Assembly: GCA_902798745.1 (NCBI GenBank)
Contig: CADBXM010000001.1
Coordinates: 1-64,000 of the forward strand
Direction: 5' to 3'
From: an uncultured Eubacteriales bacterium
Lineage (GTDB): Bacteria > Bacillota > Clostridia > Peptostreptococcales > Anaerovoracaceae
Length of the DNA: 64,000 nt
In this document: positions 34,395-41,036 of the stretch, one piece after another
Position numbering within the stretch: position 1 is the stretch's first letter
Layout: every line of letters begins with the position of its first letter
Program-made: the position numbers and the translations under genes
The notes under the pieces: generated by a model
Told to the model about the DNA's origin: nothing
Seen by the model: the letters and a program-made list of their open reading frames with translations, nothing else
Databases searched by the model: none

Positions 34395-34835
34395 ATGTAT
34401 TCGAAAGATATACGAACAGACGCAGAAACAAAGAGGCTACTTGTAGAGAAAGCGATAGAAGTATTGCTGAATTCGTATGCGCCTTACTCGCACTACAATG
34501 TTGCGGCGGCCGCGCTCTTTGACTCGGGCAAGATCTATACCGGAGTGAACGTGGAAAACGCCTCATACGGAGCCTCGATATGCGCGGAACGAAACGCCAT
34601 ATTCCACGCGGCCGCGGAGGGGGAGCGAAAGCTGCTCGCGCTCGCTGTGGTTGGAGGCCGAAAGGGAAACTATGGGAGCGAGTATTGCACACCATGCGGC
34701 ATATGCAGGCAGGTAATGAGAGAGTTCGCCGATCCTGAAAAAATGATCGTGCTCTGCGCAAAGTCGGCCGACGACTACAAAGAATACACGCTCGCCGAAC
34801 TATTACCTCAAAGCTTCGGCCCGGAATACCTCTAG
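34395..34835 (+). CDS. cdd: Cytidine deaminase
   Basis: A 146-residue homotetrameric-type enzyme that deaminates cytidine and deoxycytidine in pyrimidine salvage. The zinc site is visible: CAE in ASICAERNAIFHAAAEG and CxxC in CTPCGICRQVMREF. The usual start SPYS/APYS is present as NSYAPYSHYNVAAAALF. Length is slightly above the common 130-135 residues because of an N-terminal extension. It stands alone after the B3/B4 gene. Confidence 0.95.
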   Translation: MYSKDIRTDAETKRLLVEKAIEVLLNSYAPYSHYNVAAAALFDSGKIYTGVNVENASYGASICAERNAIFHAAAEGERKLLALAVVGGRKGNYGSEYCTPCGICRQVMREFADPEKMIVLCAKSADDYKEYTLAELLPQSFGPEYL

Positions 34836-34931
34836 AACCATCTAGACTAACCACAGCGCTTCGGTTTGGAAAAGCCGAGCGGCTGTCGGATTATCTTCGA
34901 AATATAGTCCTGGTGACTATCTTTAACAAAG

Positions 34932-35215
34932 ATAGTCTATTAGAGGGCTGTTTGCATAGAAATGGACTAACATTGTTAGTCCATTTCTTATGATGTAGTG
35001 GGGAAATAGACTAACTAGAGGGCAGAACAACGATGGATCAAGTCAGATTATGCGGCGAAAATGGAGTATAACGGCTTAAAACAGCTGAAAATCTTTGTTC
35101 TGTAAGCCATTCCAGCGAATAATTTTGAAGAAGTTAGTCTATCAGAGCGCTCTTTTTATAGTTATGGACTAACACTATTAGTCTGTTTGTTATGATCTTG
35201 CGGGAAACAGACTAA
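34932..35215. repeat. Two units of four alternating 10-bp arms (TTAGTCYATT family)
   Basis: Eight arms of TTAGTCYATT alternate in orientation. Unit I is at 34932, 34961, 34976 and 35005; unit II at 35134, 35163, 35178 and 35206. Offsets are 29/15/29 and 29/15/28 bp. The inner pair of unit I is a perfect hairpin AATGGACTAAC-ATT-GTTAGTCCATT (34961-34985). The two units are about 75% alike over 85 bp. The intervening 35015-35133 holds nothing I recognise. The geometry equals that at 10959-11291 although the arm sequence differs. Confidence 0.75.
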
Positions 35216-35270
35216 TCCCACAGAAGTATATTTGTTGACTCGCTTGTAGCCGATTTAGGATCGATAAGTA

Positions 35271-35316
35271 AAAAGTGTGCACATCGCATAGGTGATTTGC
35301 ACACTTTTCTTTTTTT
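35271..35316 (+). terminator. Terminator hairpin with T run
   Basis: AAAAGTGTGCA (35271-35281) pairs with TGCACACTTTT (35298-35308) and is followed by CTTTTTTT. It faces rightward but no gene lies on its left before cdd, so it may end a transcript crossing the repeat region. Confidence 0.75.
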
Positions 35317-35347
35317 CGTATTTCGCGACTGCGATACTAAATGCTTA

Positions 35348-35416
35348 TTAGCAAATAGCTTCGATCTCTGCGAAGAGCTCGTCTTCGAGAGGAACGAGCT
35401 CATCTACGTAAGCCTG
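35348..35416 (-). pseudogene. Fossil 3' end of a formiminotetrahydrofolate cyclodeaminase gene
   Basis: On the minus strand 22 codons plus stop read QAYVDELVPLEDELFAEIEA followed by IC and TAA. The intact fchA at 38744 ends QAYVDELVPLADKLFAEIEA plus IC, so 20 of 22 residues agree and the DNA is nearly as similar. No upstream part of the gene remains; the Lrp gene ends 12 bp away on the same strand. This indicates that an fchA copy once lay here or that a recombination scar moved its end. Confidence 0.85.
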
Positions 35417-35428
35417 ATATGTGATTCT

Positions 35429-35887
35429 CTATAAGTCTCTCTTAACCGGCAGTACTGTATCTTTATCGGGAGTGCTTTTCACTAGATAAACTGTCATTGA
35501 ATCCATATAGTGACGAATCTTACTCTTGTAAAAATCCATAAGGTGATCCATGTCGCGGCAATAAAACTCTATAAGAACTTCTTTGCCTCCGCTGACGATG
35601 GTTTCTAAGCGCACTATTTCATCCATGTCTTCAGCACTCTTTATCAGACCATCAAGAGATTGCTTAAACACTCCACCTATCATATAGCCATGCACGGCAT
35701 ACCCTAACCTGCCGGGGTCTATGAGCGTTTTGTATCCTTGGATAATACCAAGATCTTCCATCTTGTGGATTCTTTTTTTGACCGCAGTCTGGCTCAAGTG
35801 GACCTGTGAGGCTATATAAGAGAATCTTACACGAGGGTCGGTTCTCAGCATATCAAGGATCTGCATATCGGTATTATCCATTTGCAT
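35429..35887 (-). CDS. Lrp/AsnC family transcriptional regulator
   Basis: A 152-residue regulator. The N-terminal helix-turn-helix is DNTDMQILDMLRTDPRVRFSYIASQVHLSQTAVKKRIHKMEDLGII, followed by the linker strand and a RAM-type ligand domain (GYAVHGYMIGGVF..., IVRLETIVSGGKEVLIEFYCRDMDHLMDFYK). Such proteins sense amino acids. It is divergent from the DUF3830-unknown-transporter operon across a 320-bp intergenic region, the classical position for its regulator. GGAGG is present ahead of the ATG at 35887. Confidence 0.92.
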   Translation of the reverse strand: MQMDNTDMQILDMLRTDPRVRFSYIASQVHLSQTAVKKRIHKMEDLGIIQGYKTLIDPGRLGYAVHGYMIGGVFKQSLDGLIKSAEDMDEIVRLETIVSGGKEVLIEFYCRDMDHLMDFYKSKIRHYMDSMTVYLVKSTPDKDTVLPVKRDL

Positions 35888-36093
35888 AGAAACACCTCCA
35901 CTTCACTCGCGTTCTATCTGCCTGAGCTTGGGTGATATGAGACTGAAAGATATATATTTAATATCATAATTTCGTTGAAAAACCAATGAAAAAAGGTGAA
36001 TCACTCTTGCCAAAACAGCAATTGGATTGTGGCGGTTCATTTTTTTAACTTTTTGTCTGCAAAAAAGTAAATAATTGAACTTTTCACTGATTA

Positions 36094-36123
36094 TTGAGGT
36101 GTTTGCGAAATTGATTGTATACA
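36094..36123 (+). promoter_or_regulatory. Putative promoter of the DUF3830 operon
   Basis: TTGAGG (36094-36099), an 18-bp spacer and TATACA (36118-36123). The region 35888-36093 between the divergent genes is AT-rich with oligo-T stretches; no clear operator palindrome was found. Confidence 0.4.
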
Positions 36124-36209
36124 CTGAAAAAACTATCGTAAAAGTATGGAAAAGAGGCAGCGCGCAGCCTGAAATAGCAATCGATAATATGAAGTTGGAG
36201 GATAAAAAC

Positions 36210-36671
36210 ATGCGAAGAATAAAAATAGAATTTCCAAAGGCAAATATCGTATGCTACGCGAAAGTTTTGGAAGACAAATATCCTGAAGTAGCTGATGAAC
36301 TCTGGGAAGCGATAGCAGAACCAATGGTATGTGAAGCTCATAATACTCTTTCAACAGGAGACTATGTGCAGTGCAGACCTATTCCTCCTTACCATGTGCC
36401 AAAACATGTCGGAGATCAGTCGAATCCACTTGGCGGTGGCGATGTACCTGCGCTGTGTGACTGCAAAAACGGAGATATCGCCTGGTCAGGATGGTACTTT
36501 GCCTGCACATACGGTCCGTGCACGGAACCTCTTCCGAATATGGGGCCTATCATGGCATTGGTAGAGCCTGAATATCTTGAGGACTTCCACCGTGGAGGAA
36601 TGGATTGCTGGAATCATACGTATCTCTATCACGAACTCGCAACCGTTGTATTCAGCAGAGAGGAGGCATAA
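36210..36671 (+). CDS. DUF3830-like (cyclophilin-like fold) protein
   Basis: A 153-residue protein. IKIEFPKANIVCYAKVLEDKYPEVADELWEAI followed by EAHNTLSTGDYVQCRPI and then DCKNGDIAWSGWYFACTYGPC resembles the DUF3830 family, a small cyclophilin-like barrel often encoded next to transporters and amidohydrolases. The frame extends upstream, but the ATG at 36210 has TTGGAGG ahead. Seven cysteines are present, more than expected for its size. It is the first of three genes, two bases from the next. Function unknown. Confidence 0.5.
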   Translation: MRRIKIEFPKANIVCYAKVLEDKYPEVADELWEAIAEPMVCEAHNTLSTGDYVQCRPIPPYHVPKHVGDQSNPLGGGDVPALCDCKNGDIAWSGWYFACTYGPCTEPLPNMGPIMALVEPEYLEDFHRGGMDCWNHTYLYHELATVVFSREEA

Positions 36672-36673
36672 CC

Positions 36674-37237
36674 ATGGCACTTGACTGGAAAGATGTAAAG
36701 AGTGAAATATATGAGGAAGTAAAGAAGATCTGGCTCGAGGAACCTGTTGAGGTAACGATGAGCAAGCTGGGGATATTCCCAAGCGGCGCCGGTACCAATG
36801 ATCAGGTACTCGGTAATCTGTTCTTCCTCAATGCCGACACACAGGCTATGGGTTGGTGGACGATCGAGCCTACAATGTACTGCGTCTTGGGCGATGACAG
36901 TTTCTCACTGGATGTGTGCAAGCAGCTGTTTATCTATCTGAACGGTCCTATCGCGCACCTTTTGGGAGATGTCCTGGAGCCGAACTGCCCGGCGCCATGG
37001 CTCAATATGCCTAAGATGGCGAAGTATCACGACATGATCGTAGAAAGCTATCCTTCGGTCGAAACAAAAGAGGACTTCAGAGACCTGCTCTGGACATGGT
37101 TCAACTATGTAAACAGAATAAACAGCTGGTTCTATACAGTTCTTCCGTGGGAGGTAGGCAAGAACCTTCAGCGCAAGGACGTCGAAGATGTCGAGAAGCT
37201 TGCAGGACTTCTGGGCTATAAGCTAGAAAAAAATTGA
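36674..37237 (+). CDS. Uncharacterised protein of the Lrp-linked transporter operon
   Basis: A 187-residue soluble protein I do not recognise. It is rich in Trp and Tyr (QAMGWWTIEPTMYCVLGDDSF, NYVNRINSWFYTVLPWEVG), has a Gly-containing FPSGAGTNDQVLGNLFFLN segment, and ends in a helical RKDVEDVEKLAGLLGYKLE. No signal peptide or membrane helix is seen. It starts two bases after the DUF3830-like gene, with GGAGG inside that gene's end, and precedes the transporter gene by 110 bp. It may be an enzyme or binding partner for the transported compound; this is inference. Confidence 0.55.
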   Translation: MALDWKDVKSEIYEEVKKIWLEEPVEVTMSKLGIFPSGAGTNDQVLGNLFFLNADTQAMGWWTIEPTMYCVLGDDSFSLDVCKQLFIYLNGPIAHLLGDVLEPNCPAPWLNMPKMAKYHDMIVESYPSVETKEDFRDLLWTWFNYVNRINSWFYTVLPWEVGKNLQRKDVEDVEKLAGLLGYKLEKN

Positions 37238-37347
37238 TCTATCACATCATATAGGGGCAGGTGTTCTCAGCAATTGGGGACACCTGTCTGCTTTTCCTAC
37301 TATACAGATATAGGAAAACACAAATGCTAAAGAAAGGAGATCACAGT

Positions 37348-38652
37348 ATGGATATTATTTTTAACCCGGTCATAGTATCTGTAGTGGTTCTGTGCGTCCT
37401 TTGTCTTTTGAAGCTGGATGTAATGTTTTCGCTCGTACTCGCCTGCTTTATCGGCGGACTATTGGGTGGAATGAACATAGCAGATATTGCTACTACCATG
37501 CTCGACGGATTCAGTTCGAACGCTTCAGCTGCCATGGCATATATATTCCTGGGCACATTTGCTGCCTGCCTCACTAAAACAGGGTTGACGGGTATCTTTG
37601 CAAAGAAGGTCGCTCAGGTGGCGAGGGGCAACAAATTGATGCTCGCGCTTATTATGTGCCTTGTTGCTGTGGCATCCGCAACGATTATTCCGGTACATAT
37701 CGCATTTATACCTATCCTGATCCCACCGCTGCTTGGAGTCATGAATGAGATGAAAATGGACAGAAGGTTGATGTCCAACTTTATCATTTTCGGCGAAATG
37801 ACATATGTAGGCGCACCTCTTGGTTATGGCCTGATATTCATGGCGATAGTAGCCGATAACATGACTGCGAATGGTACTGCGGTCACTACGCAAGATGTGA
37901 TCCATGTAAACTGGCTGCTGTTGGTGTGCTTCATCCCGAGCCTTATTTGGACATGGTTGCGCTATCGTAAGGACCGTGAGTATAAAAACCTTGAAGCAGA
38001 TCTCACAGAATTTGATGCTGTCGAATCCACGCAACTTACATACAGACACTGGGTCGCGATCGGTGCCATTGCAGTTATCACTGCGGTTCAGTGGGTGACA
38101 CAGTCACTTACGATCGCGGGCCTCGCAGGTCTTCTGGTCCTGTTTGTGTTCAGAGCTATCAAGTGGGAAGATATTCAGGGATGCTTCGATGAAGGGCATA
38201 GGATGATGAGCCAAATTGCTTTCATCATACTCGTAGGTGGAGGCTTCGGTCAGGTTATGCGCGCCACCGGTGGCGTAGATGTGCTGGTTGAGCGCGTTGC
38301 AGGCGGTATGGCAGACTCCCATCTGCTCGCGGCGATCGTTATAGTGATCCTCGGACTGTTCATAACTATGGGCATAGGAACTTCTTTCGGAACCGTCCCG
38401 GTAGTTGCCGTGCTGTTCGTGCCTCTTTGCGCAAAGCTCGGTTTCTCTCCGGCTGCTACTATTCTGCTTCTTTCATCTGCAGGAGCTCTCGGAGATGCCG
38501 GATCACCGGCGAGCGATGCTACGCTCGGACCTACATGCGGTTTGAATGCTGATGGTCAGCATGATCACATATATGATACATGTCTCCCGTCGTTCCTTGC
38601 CTTCAATGTCCCACTCGCTATAGGTACGGTGATTTTCGCAATGTTACTCTAG
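37348..38652 (+). CDS. YuiF/NhaC-superfamily amino-acid or Na+/H+ antiporter-like transporter
   Basis: A 434-residue protein with eleven to twelve helices. It resembles the Na+/H+ antiporter family that includes B. subtilis YuiF, predicted to carry histidine: VVLCVLCLLKLDVMFSLVLACFIGGLLGG at the start, ASATIIPVHIAFIPILIPPLLGVMNEMK, and the conserved SSAGALGDAGSPASDATLGPTCGLNADGQHDHIYDTCLPSF near the end. The frame opens upstream, but AAAGGAG precedes the ATG at 37348. A weak hairpin (CAGGTGT/ACACCTG, about 37258-37286) lies before it. A role in histidine uptake is suggested by family and by the nearby histidine-degradation genes. Confidence 0.75.
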   Translation: MDIIFNPVIVSVVVLCVLCLLKLDVMFSLVLACFIGGLLGGMNIADIATTMLDGFSSNASAAMAYIFLGTFAACLTKTGLTGIFAKKVAQVARGNKLMLALIMCLVAVASATIIPVHIAFIPILIPPLLGVMNEMKMDRRLMSNFIIFGEMTYVGAPLGYGLIFMAIVADNMTANGTAVTTQDVIHVNWLLLVCFIPSLIWTWLRYRKDREYKNLEADLTEFDAVESTQLTYRHWVAIGAIAVITAVQWVTQSLTIAGLAGLLVLFVFRAIKWEDIQGCFDEGHRMMSQIAFIILVGGGFGQVMRATGGVDVLVERVAGGMADSHLLAAIVIVILGLFITMGIGTSFGTVPVVAVLFVPLCAKLGFSPAATILLLSSAGALGDAGSPASDATLGPTCGLNADGQHDHIYDTCLPSFLAFNVPLAIGTVIFAMLL

Positions 38653-38677
38653 TAATAGGCGGAAATAAAGCACACAA

Positions 38678-38714
38678 AAAAGCCTGTAAACAGTTTATCT
38701 GTCTACAGGCTTTT
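38678..38714. terminator. Bidirectional terminator between transporter and fchA
   Basis: AAAAGCCTGTA (38678-38688) pairs with TACAGGCTTTT (38704-38714), with A and T runs on both sides. The two flanking genes converge here. Confidence 0.85.
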
Positions 38715-38743
38715 GATGTGTTGGCATTATGCTGGGATCGATA

Positions 38744-39370
38744 TTAGCAAATAGCTTCGATCTCTGCGAAGAGTTTGTCAGCGAGAGGAACGAGCTCATC
38801 TACATAAGCCTGACCCTTTGCCTGATAGCTCTCAGCGAGCTCTTTGTCCTTCATGCTTCCGATGTTGATCTTGACGTTGAGCCATGCTCCGAGGATAGCT
38901 GTACGGAGCTCAAGAACTGCTACGCCGAGGTCGCTTGCGGAATTGGTGTTGAACTTGCCGCTCATGCTTTCAACAAGGTGAAGTGCTTCACTGCTGTACT
39001 CGAGCATTTTGAGTGGCGACTCAACGCAAGCGATGAGACCATTCTGGATGGCTGCGCTTCTTGCTGCCTTTTCTTCGTCAGTTTCCTTAGGCATTCCGAA
39101 AGCGTCACCGATAACGTTGAACGCGTCTGTGTCGAGGTCGACCTGAGCGATCAGCTTTTCCTTAAGAGCCGATGCCTTGTCACGTGTCTCTTTTGCGAAG
39201 TCCTCAAACTCAGCATATTTCTTTCTGCCGATAGTGAGGGTGCAAACCATGGCTGCGAGCGCGGAACCGAGAGCGCCTGCGAGAGAAGCTGCTGATCCGC
39301 CACCAGGAGCCGGTGCGTCTGACTCAAGCACGTCTGTGAAGTGAGTCACTGTCATATCTACTAATTTCAT
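38744..39370 (-). CDS. fchA: Formiminotetrahydrofolate cyclodeaminase
   Basis: A 208-residue FTCD_C family enzyme that turns 5-formimino-THF into methenyl-THF and ammonia. The conserved N-terminal part is ESDAPAPGGGSAASLAGALGSALAAMVCTLTIGRKKY, typical of the family, followed by an all-helical body. It is downstream of ftcD on the same strand, separated by a 247-bp leader that folds strongly. The ribosome binding site is AAGGAAGGAAACG. A 22-codon copy of its 3' end persists at 35348-35416. Methenyl-THF made here would go via FolD (not in window) to Fhs for ATP and formate. Confidence 0.95.
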   Translation of the reverse strand: MKLVDMTVTHFTDVLESDAPAPGGGSAASLAGALGSALAAMVCTLTIGRKKYAEFEDFAKETRDKASALKEKLIAQVDLDTDAFNVIGDAFGMPKETDEEKAARSAAIQNGLIACVESPLKMLEYSSEALHLVESMSGKFNTNSASDLGVAVLELRTAILGAWLNVKINIGSMKDKELAESYQAKGQAYVDELVPLADKLFAEIEAIC

Positions 39371-39403
39371 TTTCGTTTCCTTCCTTATTCTTTACAGATG
39401 CGA

Positions 39404-39611
39404 GAAATAATCAGATCCGGGTTCGCCTGCGGTAATGCTTTCTGTGAACATACAGCGTTGCTGTATTGTAGAAAGCATTGATCTCACTCGACAAGCTCGT
39501 TCGATAGATGCCGGCAAAAACCGCTACAGTTACCGAAGGCGAAGGCAGAGTTTAGTACCGCTGCGTTAAGCCGCAGACAGGCGCGAGCCGTGTGCCCGGG
39601 CTGATTATTTC
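39404..39611 (-). ncRNA. Highly structured leader between ftcD and fchA (candidate RNA or repeat element)
   Basis: On the minus strand the segment begins GAAATAATCAG and ends CTGATTATTTC, a perfect 11-bp closing stem. Inside is a long hairpin, AATGCTTTCT/AGAAAGCATT (39434-39479) with an inner ATACAGC/GCTGTAT, plus CTGCG/CGCAG and several GC-rich short stems. Directly after the 5' strand of the closing stem comes CCCGGGCACACGGCTCGCGC (39600-39581), found identically in the icd leader. I find no match to known THF, glycine, lysine or cobalamin riboswitch cores. A MITE with terminal inverted repeats is the main alternative. Confidence 0.55.
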
Positions 39612-39617
39612 GAGCAA

Positions 39618-40532
39618 TTACATCATATCGATCAGGTGATACTCGAGGATCTGCTCGTGGCAGTTGAAGTTCTCGACCTTGAGATAGTACTCAGCGCAGT
39701 CGATCATTGCCTTAGCAGGTGTGAGTCCTACGATTTCTGTTCCGATGATGTTTACGCCGTAGCCGGCTGCGAGAGCTCTTACCATCTCATATGTGTAGTA
39801 GAGAGGTGTGCCTTCGTAGTTGACCATGTTCATCGATACCTGAGCGATGCCTCTGTCTTCGAGGAAGATGCCGATGCCCTTGCAATATTTGAATCCGCCC
39901 GAGGATCCTCTGATTGCCTTAGCGATCTTGTTGGCGATCTCTACATTGTCTGTGTCGAGGTTGATGTTGAAAGCGACCAGTGGCATACGTGCGCCAATTG
40001 CTGTGATACCTGCTGTAGGGTGGATCTTTCTTTCACCGTAATCAGGTGCCCACTCTTCCTGGAGCAGCTTTTCAGGCATACCTTCGAACTGGCCCTTACG
40101 ACACTTAGCGAGGTTCTTTCTCTCAGGTCTTGTGGCGGAATCCTCATAGAGGAAGGAAGGGATCTGGAGCTCGTTCCAGATGCGCTCAGCAACTCTCTTG
40201 GAGAGTTCGATGCACTCTTCGAGTGTAACGTCTTTTGTCTGAGGAACGAATGGGATAACGTCAGTAGCTCCCATACGTGGGTGCTGTCCCTGGTGCTTGT
40301 TCATGTCGATAAGCTCAGCGGCCTTCTTAGCAAGCTGGAATGCTACCTCTTCGATGCCCTCAGGGCTTCCGATGAGTGTGAATACGCAGCGGTTGTGGCT
40401 TCCGTCAGACTGTACGTCGAAAAGTGTGCAGCCAGGAGCGTTCTTTGCTACTTCTACCAGCTGTTCGAAAACTGCAGGATCCTGCTCTTTGCTTGTGCTG
40501 AAATTAGGAATGCATTCAATAAGTTTTGACAT
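39618..40532 (-). CDS. ftcD: Glutamate formimidoyltransferase
   Basis: A 304-residue FTCD N-terminal/middle-type protein that moves the formimino group from N-formimino-glutamate to THF, releasing glutamate. Typical segments are LIECIPNFS at the start, DVQSDGSHNRCVFTLIGSP, HQGQHPRMGATDVIPFVP with catalytic His residues, and GIFLEDRGIAQVSMNMVNYEGTPLY. The cyclodeaminase activity is on a separate gene here, unlike the fused animal enzyme. The ATG at 40532 has TTGGAGG; longer forms lack a site. It is divergent from the NhaC gene and is the last step joining hutI to the THF pool. Confidence 0.95.
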   Translation of the reverse strand: MSKLIECIPNFSTSKEQDPAVFEQLVEVAKNAPGCTLFDVQSDGSHNRCVFTLIGSPEGIEEVAFQLAKKAAELIDMNKHQGQHPRMGATDVIPFVPQTKDVTLEECIELSKRVAERIWNELQIPSFLYEDSATRPERKNLAKCRKGQFEGMPEKLLQEEWAPDYGERKIHPTAGITAIGARMPLVAFNINLDTDNVEIANKIAKAIRGSSGGFKYCKGIGIFLEDRGIAQVSMNMVNYEGTPLYYTYEMVRALAAGYGVNIIGTEIVGLTPAKAMIDCAEYYLKVENFNCHEQILEYHLIDMM

Positions 40533-40808
40533 TTCATATCCTCCAATTAATGATGTCGTTGAAATAATAATTTTCGGCAAGTCAATTGTATTGATATTTC
40601 GTTCGTTTAGCAATGGCATGTTGAGTTTTTTTTAACAAAACTTGGCATTGTGAAGCGAGGAAAGCTGTTTTCATTTATATATATGTAAAAGATATGCTTA
40701 TATATATGCGGTATATATGCTTCACGTTCGGCTTGCGGCATGAAATAGTGTCTGAACGGGCAGAGAAAGTGTGTCCAATGAGGTTGCGAAAACCGACGAT
40801 TTTGGTTG

Positions 40809-40960
40809 CAAAATCAGCGATTTTGTGAGATTGCACAAAAGTCAATGCGGTGTTTTGTGAAAACTAACGATAGAAGAAAAACTAATACCTTTTTGACACA
40901 TTTTTTTGATGCAGAATTGTGTTTTTTCTGTGAAAATGCGTTATAATAATCACGCATTTT
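40809..40960. promoter_or_regulatory. Palindromes and promoter in the ftcD-nhaC divergent region
   Basis: CAAAATC-AGC-GATTTTG (40809-40825) is a perfect dyad. AAAATGCGT (40933-40941) and ACGCATTTT (40952-40960) are a 9-bp dyad that brackets TATAAT (40942-40947), the likely -10 of the NhaC gene, so a protein bound there would block transcription. No clean -35 is seen. The remaining 40533-40808 stretch has short AT-rich TATATATGC repeats and no gene. Confidence 0.5.
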
Positions 40961-41036
40961 AGCAGGAGGTGTTTTCCTCCTAAAACGTTAATTCTCTAAT
41001 ACACTTTATTAATCAAATTAAGAAAGAGGTATTTAT

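Noticed and set aside
39404-39611. THF riboswitch before fchA
   Set aside because: The context suits it, but I could not find the short conserved THF core, and the element is over twice as long.
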